A DNA stretch of 9,772 nt. Origin: Paracoccaceae bacterium. GTDB taxonomy: Bacteria; Pseudomonadota; Alphaproteobacteria; Rhodobacterales; Rhodobacteraceae. Shown here in pieces: positions 1 through 5,809 of this stretch. The notes beneath the pieces are model-generated. The model searched no databases, had not been told where the DNA came from, and saw only the letters and a list, made by a program, of their open reading frames with translations. The stretch lies in NCBI GenBank assembly GCA_023260935.1, contig JALQTL010000066.1, positions 1 through 9,772 of the forward strand, read 5' to 3'. The position numbers and the translations under genes are program-made. Within the stretch, counting starts at the first letter, position 1. Each line of letters starts with the position of its first letter.

Positions 1-472
1 TGGCCACGAATTCCTTTTGCACGGGGCGGGGGGTGGGCGGGGTCCATTCCGGCTGTGCGCGGTTCAGGACGATGACCGTGACCACGGCCCATGCCAGAAG
101 CCCGCCGAACAGCACAAAGCTTGCCAGATCGCCATTTACAAGAAGGTGCGCAACGGCCCAAATCTTGAAACCGGTCAGTTGCGGGTGGCGCACCTTGCGG
201 GCCAGCCAAGTCTTTGCCCCGTCGGCCGCATAGAAATAGACCGCCAGCACCATCAGCAGGTTGTTGATCCCCACCAGCGCGGGGTTGCGACCCCACCAGA
301 CCGGGCCATCGGCCTGGCCGTAGCCGACATACATCAGCACGACCGACAGAAGCAGCGCCACCGCCACCAGCCCCTTGCCGGCATTCCCCATCCGCGCCCG
401 CGCCTCTGGCGCCACACGCTTGAAAAGATGCGCGCCCCACCACAGCGCCACGCCAAGAACAAGCAAAGTCAT
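1..472 (-). CDS. NnrU family integral membrane protein, 3' end cut by window edge
   Basis: The first 157 codons are visible and the frame is open to the left edge, so the stop lies outside; the family is usually around 180-190 residues, so little is missing. The ATG at 472 follows a near-ideal ribosome binding site (GGAGGTGA, 5 nt spacing). The protein is strongly hydrophobic, with about four membrane segments (residues 2-17, 33-50, 72-89 and 136-152). It has the family signature: an early GAHLFKR, a central WWGRNP, then RHPQLTGFKIWAVAHLLVNGD and a following LFGGLLAW. NnrU was named for a role in expression of nitrite and nitric oxide reduction genes in denitrifying Rhodobacter; the family is distantly related to the plant zeta-carotene isomerase Z-ISO. 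The real role here is unknown, as the family is widespread in non-denitrifiers. The start lies 34 bp downstream of the mcl2 stop, so the two are probably cotranscribed. Family assignment is firm; function is not. Confidence 0.85.
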   Translation of the reverse strand, partial: MTLLVLGVALWWGAHLFKRVAPEARARMGNAGKGLVAVALLLSVVLMYVGYGQADGPVWWGRNPALVGINNLLMVLAVYFYAADGAKTWLARKVRHPQLTGFKIWAVAHLLVNGDLASFVLFGGLLAWAVVTVIVLNRAQPEWTPPTPRPVQKEFVA

Positions 473-506
473 CGATCACCTCCGACTGTTTGCCGGCACC
501 ATGGCC

Positions 507-1361
507 TCAATCGATCAGGGCCGCAATCGCCTCGGCCTTCGCAAGCACGGCCTTGGCTGTCACGACATGCAGATTCTCGACGATCTTTCCATCCACCACC
601 GCAACCGCCTGCCCCTGAGCAAGGGCCGCGTCATAAGCCTCGATCTGGCGGCGGGCCAGTTCCACCTCGGCCATCGAGGGGGCGAAGGCGGCATTGGCGA
701 TGTCCAGTTGCAGCGGGTGGATCAGCGTCTTGCCATCAAAGCCCATGTCGCGGCCCTGTTCGCATTCTGCGCGCAGGCCTTCGTCATCCTTGAAGGCGTT
801 GTAGACGCCATCCACAATCACCCTTCCACAGGCCCGGGCCGCCAGCAGGCACAGGCCAAGCCCGGCCTGTAGCGGCAGCCGGTCAGGGCGGAAACGGCTG
901 CCCAGTTCCTTGGCCAGATCATTGGTGCCCATCACCATGCCCTGCAATGCCGGATGGGCAGCAATCTGGCCTGCATTCAGCATGCCAAGGGCGGTTTCCA
1001 TCATCGCCCACAAGGGCTTGGCCGGGGCAAGACGGGCCACCGCGTCCAGATCGGCAGCACTGTTCACCTTGGGGATAAGCAGCGCATCCACCCCCGGGTG
1101 ATCGGCAAAAGCCTGCACATCCTGCCGGCCCCATTCAGTTTCCAGCGCATTGACCCGAACGATCCGGACTCTTGCGCCATAATCATCCTGCAAGGCCTGT
1201 GCCAAAATGCTGCGGGCCGCGACCTTTTCATCGGGGGCTACGGCATCTTCCAGATCAAAGATGATGGCATCGGCTGCCAGCGTCCGCGCCTTTTCCAATG
1301 CCCTTTCGCGCGATCCGGGGATGTAAAGGACCGACCGATAGGGGCGCACGGGCTGGGGCAT
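507..1361 (-). CDS. mcl2: HpcH/HpaI aldolase/citrate lyase-family enzyme, probably (3S)-malyl-CoA thioesterase (Mcl2)
   Basis: This 284-residue protein belongs to the CitE/malyl-CoA lyase TIM-barrel family. Motifs in order: RSVLYIPGSRERALEKA (9-25, CoA-binding N-terminus), DLEDAV (36-41), RVNALETEWG (69-78), LLIPKV (94-99), METALGM (121-127) with E122, GTNDLAKELG (145-154) with D148, and GFDGKTLIHP (207-216). E122 and D148 match the Mg2+ ligands of malyl-CoA lyases. In Rhodobacter sphaeroides the shorter paralog Mcl2 is a (3S)-malyl-CoA thioesterase, making malate and CoA in the apparent malate synthase reaction, and from memory it is encoded close to mdh, as here. The length also suits Mcl2 better than the roughly 318-residue lyase Mcl1. 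A true lyase acting on malyl-CoA, methylmalyl-CoA or citramalyl-CoA cannot be excluded. Start: ATG with GAGGA 6 nt upstream. It leads a probable two-gene unit with the NnrU-family gene. Confidence 0.75.
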   Translation of the reverse strand: MPQPVRPYRSVLYIPGSRERALEKARTLAADAIIFDLEDAVAPDEKVAARSILAQALQDDYGARVRIVRVNALETEWGRQDVQAFADHPGVDALLIPKVNSAADLDAVARLAPAKPLWAMMETALGMLNAGQIAAHPALQGMVMGTNDLAKELGSRFRPDRLPLQAGLGLCLLAARACGRVIVDGVYNAFKDDEGLRAECEQGRDMGFDGKTLIHPLQLDIANAAFAPSMAEVELARRQIEAYDAALAQGQAVAVVDGKIVENLHVVTAKAVLAKAEAIAALID

Positions 1362-1584
1362 GATTCGTCCTCAAGCAATAATCTTGCGCCAGAAACCACC
1401 GAAACATCACAAACCGCAAGGAGAAATTTGCCGCATTGCAGCATCAAGGCAGGGGCGCGCCGTTAACGGATTTTGCGCAGGCCATCGACAGCATCACGCG
1501 ATCAGCCAGTCAAAGCGGGCACCACCCCCCCCGCCCGGCACGATCTGACACATCAACAGGGCCCGAAGCCCGGAAAGGCAGACC

Positions 1585-1896
1585 ATGACCATGCAGCTTT
1601 TTGCCCTTTCGCTGGGCTTTGCCGGACTGATCCTTGCCACACAGGCCATGGCCGAAAGCCCCCGATGCGGCCCGCGCGATGCAGTGATTGCCCGACTTGC
1701 GAAACGCTATGGCGAAACCCGGCGCGGGCTGGGCATCGCCGGCAACGATGCGGTGATGGAGATCTTCGCCTCGGACAAGACCGGCAGCTTGACGATCACC
1801 GTCACCTTGCCCAATGGCATCATGCGCCTTGTGGCTTCTGGTCTGGCCTACGAGGAAATGGCAGAAGACCTGTCCGCCCGGGGTGAACGCGCCTAA
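1585..1896 (+). CDS. small exported protein of unknown function (103 aa)
   Basis: I do not recognise a characterised family. The N-terminus is a typical Sec signal peptide (hydrophobic stretch about residues 4-18, AMA cleavage motif at 21-23), leaving a mature periplasmic protein of about 80 residues beginning ESPRCGPRD. The mature part has one cysteine (C28), an amphipathic charged helix around 31-48 and a likely beta strand SLTITVTLPNG (68-78). It resembles small conserved hypothetical proteins of Rhodobacterales that begin with CGPRD and carry TVTLPNG; as I recall them, a second cysteine follows the NG, whereas here that stretch reads NGIMRLVASG. The ATG at 1585 has GGAAAGG 6 nt upstream; a second ATG two codons later is possible. 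Its TAA (1894-1896) overlaps the stop codon of the convergent transporter gene. The 8-cytosine run at 1525-1532 lies in its leader region. Confidence 0.7.
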   Translation: MTMQLFALSLGFAGLILATQAMAESPRCGPRDAVIARLAKRYGETRRGLGIAGNDAVMEIFASDKTGSLTITVTLPNGIMRLVASGLAYEEMAEDLSARGERA

Positions 1897-2636
1897 CCTG
1901 CCAGCCCGTCCCGGATCAGTTTCAGCGACAGGCCCAGAAGCGCCCAGGTGATGACCTGAAAGAACAGCCGTTCGGGCAGCCACCGCACCAGCCGCACCCC
2001 GGCAAAGACCGCAAGGGCGGCAGACGGCATCAGAACCAGTGCTACCTTCAGATTGGCAGGGTTCAACTGCCCAAGGGCGTAATAGGGCACCAGCTTGACA
2101 ATATTGATGATGGCGAAGGCGATGGTCGATGTGCCGGCAAAGACGGTCTTCGTCATCTTCAGTGGCAGGGTATAGACCTGATAGGGCGGCCCGCCGGTAT
2201 GGCTGACAAAACTGGTAAAGCCGGCAATGCAGCCCCAGACGATCCCCGGCGCCACCCGGGCCTTCAGGGGCGGGCCTTCGGGGGTGCGGCGCAACAGGGC
2301 GTTCAGCGCAAAAACCACCCCGATCATCCCGACAAGCGCCGTCACCGCGCGTTCGGAGACCAGATGCGCCGTCGCCCAGCCTAGCGCGACCCCCAGCACC
2401 ATTCCCGGCACAATGATGGCCAGTACCCTTCCGTTGTAGGCATGGCGATAGGCGTAAAGCCCGAACATGTCGGAAACCACATAGACCGGCAGCAGCAAGC
2501 CCGCCGCCATGACCGGCGACATCACCAGCGACAGGACCGGCACGCTCATCATCCCTACCACGGGCAGACCGCCCTTGCCCATGCCGACCAGCATGCTGGC
2601 CAGCAGTGCAAGCCCCCAGAAGCTGACGCTTTCCAT
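1893..2636 (-). CDS. TauE/SafE-family membrane transporter (sulfite/organic anion exporter type)
   Basis: A 247-residue, almost wholly hydrophobic protein with the two-repeat layout of the TauE/SafE family (PF01925). The first half has GMGKGGLPVVGMMSVPVLSL followed by a proline at the helix end and a DMFGLYAYR loop. The second half has GFTSFVSHTGGPPYQVYTLP, then KTVFAGTSTIAFAIINIVKL and YALGQ. Seven to eight membrane segments are expected in the inner membrane. Family members are thought to export sulfite, sulfoacetate or related organosulfur and organic anions, but the substrate cannot be read from sequence. The start is ATG at 2636 with GAGGGG 5 nt upstream. The frame stays open far beyond this start, but that part is antisense to mdh and not transporter-like. 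The gene is divergent from mdh, with the palindrome at 2715-2726 between them. A link to C2/C4 acid metabolism is only a guess from position. Confidence 0.88.
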   Translation of the reverse strand: MESVSFWGLALLASMLVGMGKGGLPVVGMMSVPVLSLVMSPVMAAGLLLPVYVVSDMFGLYAYRHAYNGRVLAIIVPGMVLGVALGWATAHLVSERAVTALVGMIGVVFALNALLRRTPEGPPLKARVAPGIVWGCIAGFTSFVSHTGGPPYQVYTLPLKMTKTVFAGTSTIAFAIINIVKLVPYYALGQLNPANLKVALVLMPSAALAVFAGVRLVRWLPERLFFQVITWALLGLSLKLIRDGLAG

Positions 2637-2714
2637 TCTTGCCCCTCGCTGCCGGGCAAGGGTTAGCGCAATCAGGGCGGGCCTTCCAGCCCTTTGCCGA
2701 TTTTGCCGCACACA

Positions 2715-2726
2715 ATTGTATACAAT
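2715..2726. promoter_or_regulatory. perfect 12-bp palindrome in the tauE-like/mdh divergent region, possible GntR-type operator or promoter core
   Basis: ATTGTATACAAT is a perfect inverted repeat in the 171-bp space between the divergent transporter and mdh starts, 79 bp from the former and 81 bp from the latter, so it is almost exactly central. Its core TTGTATACAA has the NGTNNACN form common to GntR-family operators. The same bases also give TACAAT on both strands, a 5/6 match to the sigma70 -10 hexamer, so it could be the shared -10 region of divergent promoters. I see no good -35 at the right distance on either strand. TTGCCG at 2693-2698 is 18 bp from TGTATA, which is marginal. It stands out as an A+T island in G+C-rich DNA. 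Confidence 0.45.
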
Positions 2727-2807
2727 GACCCCGACGCAGTGCTTGCCAGACTCGGACGAAGGGGCTACCCCATGCGCCGACTCACACCAGAACGGGAGAC
2801 CGGACCC

Positions 2808-3770
2808 ATGGCACGACCCAAGATTGCCCTTATCGGCGCTGGACAGATCGGCGGCACGCTGGCCCACCTTGCGGCCACCAAGGAACTTGGCGATATCGTC
2901 GTATTCGACATCGCCGAAGGCATCCCGCAGGGCAAGGCGCTTGATCTTGCACAATGCGGGCCCGTCGAAGGCTTCGATGCCAATCTGAAGGGCACCAATT
3001 CCTATGCCGATATTGCGGGGGCCGATGTCTGCATCGTCACCGCCGGCGTACCGCGCAAACCGGGGATGAGCCGGGATGACCTGCTGGGCATCAACCTGAA
3101 GGTCATGAAATCGGTGGGCGAAGGCATCAAGGAACATGCCCCGAACGCCTTTGTGATCTGCATCACCAACCCGCTGGATGCGATGGTCTGGGCGCTGCGC
3201 GAATTCTCGGGCCTGCCGCATGAAAAGGTGGTTGGCATGGCGGGCGTCCTGGATGCGGCGCGCTTCCGTCACTTCCTGTCGGTCGAATTCAACGTATCGA
3301 TGCGCGATGTGACCGCCTTCGTTCTGGGCGGCCATGGCGATACCATGGTGCCCCTGACCCGCTATTCCACCGTTGCCGGCATTCCGCTTCCCGATCTGGT
3401 GGAAATGGGCTGGACCAGCCAGGAAAAGCTGGATGCCATCGTGCAACGCACCCGTGATGGCGGGGCCGAAATCGTGGGCCTGCTGAAAACCGGGTCCGCC
3501 TATTACGCACCGGCCACCAGCGCGATCGAAATGGCCGAAGCATACCTGAAGGACCAGAAGCGCCTGCTGCCGTGCGCGGCTTATGTGAAGGGCGCCTACG
3601 GTCTGGATGGCATGTATGTCGGCGTGCCCACCATCATCGGTGCCGGCGGGATCGAACGCGTGGTCGACATCAAGCTGAATGCCGAAGAACAGGCGATGAT
3701 GGACAAGTCGATCGACGCGGTGAAAGGCCTTGTCGCAGCCTGCAAAAGCATCGACCCGACCCTGGCCTGA
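2808..3770 (+). CDS. mdh: malate dehydrogenase (NAD-dependent, LDH-like type)
   Basis: Oxidises L-malate to oxaloacetate with NAD+ in the cytoplasm (TCA cycle). The 320 residues equal the usual length of alphaproteobacterial Mdh of the [LDH-like] type. Seen: the NAD-binding GAGQIGG (10-16); D34 after the second beta strand, for the NAD ribose; TAGVPRKPGMSRDDLLGIN (78-96), with the mobile-loop R83 and R89 for substrate binding; ITNPLD (119-124) with N121; the catalytic pair D149 and H176 (VLDAARF and GGHGD); and R152. R83 rather than glutamine marks malate over lactate specificity. The ATG at 2808 has GGGAG 9 nt upstream and starts the protein where homologs start; in-frame ATGs at 2694 and 2772 would add residues foreign to the family. 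The gene is divergent from the TauE/SafE gene and ends at the terminator at 3819. Malate from the probable Mcl2 next door would be its substrate. Confidence 0.97.
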   Translation: MARPKIALIGAGQIGGTLAHLAATKELGDIVVFDIAEGIPQGKALDLAQCGPVEGFDANLKGTNSYADIAGADVCIVTAGVPRKPGMSRDDLLGINLKVMKSVGEGIKEHAPNAFVICITNPLDAMVWALREFSGLPHEKVVGMAGVLDAARFRHFLSVEFNVSMRDVTAFVLGGHGDTMVPLTRYSTVAGIPLPDLVEMGWTSQEKLDAIVQRTRDGGAEIVGLLKTGSAYYAPATSAIEMAEAYLKDQKRLLPCAAYVKGAYGLDGMYVGVPTIIGAGGIERVVDIKLNAEEQAMMDKSIDAVKGLVAACKSIDPTLA

Positions 3771-3818
3771 GCTGACACCGGCTCGCAAGGGCCGGTTCGG
3801 ACAGTGCCCCGCTTCAGG

Positions 3819-3853
3819 ACGGGCGCCCCTAGGGGTGCCCGTTCTTTCGTTTT
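3819..3853 (+). terminator. Rho-independent terminator of mdh
   Basis: A 10-bp stem (ACGGGCGCCC at 3819-3828 with GGGTGCCCGT at 3833-3842, one G-U pair) closes a CTAG tetraloop and is followed by a T-rich tail, TTCTTTCGTTT. The centre lies about 60 bp after the mdh stop. The T tract is on one side only, so it acts for plus-strand transcription. A smaller perfect stem just after the stop (ACCGGC 3777-3782 with GCCGGT 3791-3796) has no T tail and may only help protect the 3' end. Confidence 0.85.
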
Positions 3854-3900
3854 GGGCCTGCCGCCCTTTTCCCGGGACGGGCTGATGCTGACTTTACCGC

Positions 3901-4626
3901 ATGTTACGCGCGCTTTTCGCCCTGTGCCTGGCCGCCACCCCCGCCTCGGCAACCGAGGTGGATCTGGAACTTGTGCTGCTGGCCGATGCCTCCGGTTCCA
4001 TCGATCAGGCCGAGATCGTGTTTCAGCGGCAGGGCTACGCAGCAGCGATGACGCATCCTGACGTGCTTTCCGCCATCCAGTCCACGCTGACCGGCAGCAT
4101 TGCCGTCACCTATGTGGAATGGGCCGCCAATCAGGCAACGGTGGTGGACTGGATGGTGATCGATGGCCCCCAAAGTGCCGCCGACTTTGCCGCAAGGTTG
4201 TTACCGCCACCCCGCCTTGCCGCAGGAAGCAATGCCATAGGCGCGGCCCTTCTGGAGGGCAAACGCCTGATCGAGGAAAACCAGATCACTGGCCTGCGGA
4301 GGGTCATCGATTTTTCGGGCGATAGCGCGAACAACTGGTCAGGCCCGTCCATCGCCGCGGCAAGGGCCGAGGTATTGGCCGCAAACATCACCATCAACGG
4401 CCTGCCGATCCTGCGCCAGGATGATCCCGGCCGCGCCCAGAGCGATCTGGAGGCAGCCTATGCCGAACAGATCATCGGCGGGCCGGGCGCCTTTGTGGTC
4501 ACGGCAAAGGACCGCGCTTCCTTTGCCTCGGCCGTGCGGCGCAAGCTGGTTCTTGAAATCGCCGGCCTTGTCCCCGGGGCGAACGGCATTGAAACCTTGT
4601 CCGCCCCTGCCCCGATAACCGACTGA
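3901..4626 (+). CDS. exported DUF1194 (von Willebrand A-like) protein
   Basis: A 241-residue protein with an N-terminal signal peptide (hydrophobic residues 2-16, ASA cleavage motif around 15-17) and a single vWA-like domain of the DUF1194 family filling the rest. The metal-ion-dependent adhesion site is intact in its first element, D29-A-S31-G-S33. Later conserved pieces are YVEWA (71-75), the glycine-rich GSNAIGAAL (109-117) where the second MIDAS residue is expected, and VIDFSGDSANN (135-145). It should be a soluble periplasmic protein that binds a divalent metal and perhaps a partner; no biochemical role is known to me. The first ATG after an in-frame stop at 3889 is used, but the ribosome binding site is poor (GGGACGGG is about 20 nt away), so expression may be low. 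It lies just beyond the mdh terminator, hence in a separate unit, and converges on the cytochrome gene with 13 bp between stops. Confidence 0.88.
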   Translation: MLRALFALCLAATPASATEVDLELVLLADASGSIDQAEIVFQRQGYAAAMTHPDVLSAIQSTLTGSIAVTYVEWAANQATVVDWMVIDGPQSAADFAARLLPPPRLAAGSNAIGAALLEGKRLIEENQITGLRRVIDFSGDSANNWSGPSIAAARAEVLAANITINGLPILRQDDPGRAQSDLEAAYAEQIIGGPGAFVVTAKDRASFASAVRRKLVLEIAGLVPGANGIETLSAPAPITD

Positions 4627-4639
4627 CAGCCCCCGCCAC

Positions 4640-5056
4640 TCAGGTTCCGGGCTGAAGCGTCTTCAGATGTTCTGCAATCTGCACAAGGCGCAGCGGCGTT
4701 GGAGTCATGATCCCGTCACCGCCATCATAGGGAACGGTTTCGCTGTCCAGCAGCGGCCCGAAGTTCGGCATGACGGCCGATCCCCCCTTTCCGCCGGTAT
4801 ATCCCCAGATCTTTGCCATCACCTGCGTTGTAGGGAAAGTGCCGCCGTGGCGGGCCGAAAGCCCTGTCAGATCGGCGGGGCGGCGGGCAAGCGTGGGGGC
4901 CAGAGGACCGTCCCCCTTGCCCGTGGCGCCATGGCAGGCCGAGCAGTATTCGGCGAAATCCTGCGCCCCCGTCGGCAGCGGCTCTTGCCGCCCAGCCAGA
5001 ACACAGGCCCCAAGGGCAAGCATCGCGGCAACAGGGATGATGCGGAACGGGTCCAT
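4640..5056 (-). CDS. small mono-haem cytochrome c, putative lipoprotein
   Basis: A 138-residue class I type cytochrome c. The N-terminus MDPFRIIPVAAMLALGAC has one positive charge, a hydrophobic core and a lipobox-like LGAC, so C18 could be lipid-modified; export to the periplasm is certain in either reading. The haem is attached at C38-S-A-C41-H42, with H42 as proximal ligand. M96 in AVMPNFG is the likely distal ligand, and the C-terminal helix LRLVQIAEHLKTLQ is typical of the fold. GTGKGDGPLAP-type residues after the CXXCH (GATGKGDGPLAP) match small electron-transfer cytochromes. The start ATG has AGGAGG 5 nt upstream; a longer reading frame exists upstream but would put a cysteine-rich, non-signal sequence in front. 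It follows lolD by 75 bp on the same strand and may be cotranscribed or have its own promoter. The redox partner is unknown. Confidence 0.88.
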   Translation of the reverse strand: MDPFRIIPVAAMLALGACVLAGRQEPLPTGAQDFAEYCSACHGATGKGDGPLAPTLARRPADLTGLSARHGGTFPTTQVMAKIWGYTGGKGGSAVMPNFGPLLDSETVPYDGGDGIMTPTPLRLVQIAEHLKTLQPGT

Positions 5057-5131
5057 CGTGGCCTCCTGACGAAGTGTTGTGCAGATTGCTGCCAGACAAG
5101 CATGCGCCCCCCGGGCGCGCAAGCACAAGGG

Positions 5132-5809
5132 TCAGGCCACGCGCCCCTGATCCAGCCGCACGATCCTGTCCATCCGGGCGGCAAGCTCCATGTTATGGGT
5201 GGCGATCAGCGCGGCAAGGCCCGTTGCGCGAACAAGATCCATCAAGGTGTTGAAAACCTGATCCGATGTTCCGGGATCAAGGTTGCCCGTGGGTTCATCC
5301 GCCAGAAGAAGGCGCGGCGCATTGGCAAGCGCGCGGCAAAAGGCCACGCGCTGCTGTTCCCCCCCGGAAAGCGCCGCAGGCCGGTGCCCGGCCCTTTCCG
5401 CCACGCCGACCCGCGCCAGCAGATCGCGGGCCCGCGCCTCGGCCTCGGCCAGCGGCCGGCCATTGGCGAGTTGCGGGATCACGATGTTCTCCAGCGCCGT
5501 GAATTCGGGCAGCAGATGATGGAACTGATAGATGAAGCCGATGTCCTGGCGGCGGATCTCGGTTCTCTCGCGGTCCGGCAACCCGGCCATGTCCCGGCCA
5601 TTCAGACGCACCCGGCCGGCATCGGGGGTATCCAGCAGGCCTGCGATGTGCAACAGGGTGGATTTCCCCGCCCCCGATGGCGCCACAAGTGCCACCACCT
5701 CGCCCGGGCGCACCCGGACCGAGGCGCCCCGCAGCACCTTCACTTCGGACGGTTTGCCATGATTATACGCCTTTTCGATCCCTTCCAGATCCAGTGCCGC
5801 CTCACTCAT
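5132..5809 (-). CDS. lolD: lipoprotein-releasing system ATPase LolD
   Basis: A 225-residue ABC ATPase of the LolD/MacB group that powers release of outer-membrane lipoproteins from the inner membrane to the carrier LolA. Seen: Walker A APSGAGKST (43-51), Q-loop Q95 in IYQFHHLLPEFTALEN (the LLPEFTALEN part is typical of LolD), signature LSGGEQQR (147-154), Walker B LLLADEP (167-173), D-loop NLD (176-178) and switch histidine H205. The first Walker A glycine is alanine (A43), a change I recall from alphaproteobacterial LolD proteins. The ATG overlaps the end of the permease gene by 8 bp, indicating translational coupling; GAGG lies about 9 nt upstream. Pairing with the adjacent permease makes the LolD assignment firm against other ABC exporters such as cell-division FtsE or MacB. 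Confidence 0.95.
   Translation of the reverse strand: MSEAALDLEGIEKAYNHGKPSEVKVLRGASVRVRPGEVVALVAPSGAGKSTLLHIAGLLDTPDAGRVRLNGRDMAGLPDRERTEIRRQDIGFIYQFHHLLPEFTALENIVIPQLANGRPLAEAEARARDLLARVGVAERAGHRPAALSGGEQQRVAFCRALANAPRLLLADEPTGNLDPGTSDQVFNTLMDLVRATGLAALIATHNMELAARMDRIVRLDQGRVA

Noticed and set aside
17..793. Long plus-strand frames over the NnrU and mcl2 genes
   Set aside because: They are shadows of real minus-strand genes: Pro/Arg/His-rich, no motif, no ribosome binding site.
1460..1469. 10-bp palindrome CCGTTAACGG upstream of mcl2 as an operator
   Set aside because: Palindromes of this length are expected by chance in nearly 10 kb, and its position about 100 bp upstream gives no further support.
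2694..2807. Earlier in-frame ATGs of mdh (2694, 2772)
   Set aside because: They would add residues not found in Mdh and would put the central palindrome inside the gene; ATG 2808 has GGGAG and gives the standard 320 residues.
2637..3788. Upstream extension of the transporter frame to a 631-residue protein
   Set aside because: The extra part is antisense to mdh, His/Gly/Ala-rich with no domain, and the ATG at 2636 has a proper ribosome binding site and the family N-terminus.
4627..4654. CAGCCC/GGGCTG stem between the convergent DUF1194 and cytochrome genes as a bidirectional terminator
   Set aside because: Six-bp stem with a 16-nt loop that overlaps coding sequence and no T tract on either side.
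5104..5118. Hairpin GCGCCC-CCC-GGGCGC between lolD and the cytochrome gene
   Set aside because: Six-bp stem with a three-base loop but no T tract in the minus direction; not enough for a terminator or attenuator.
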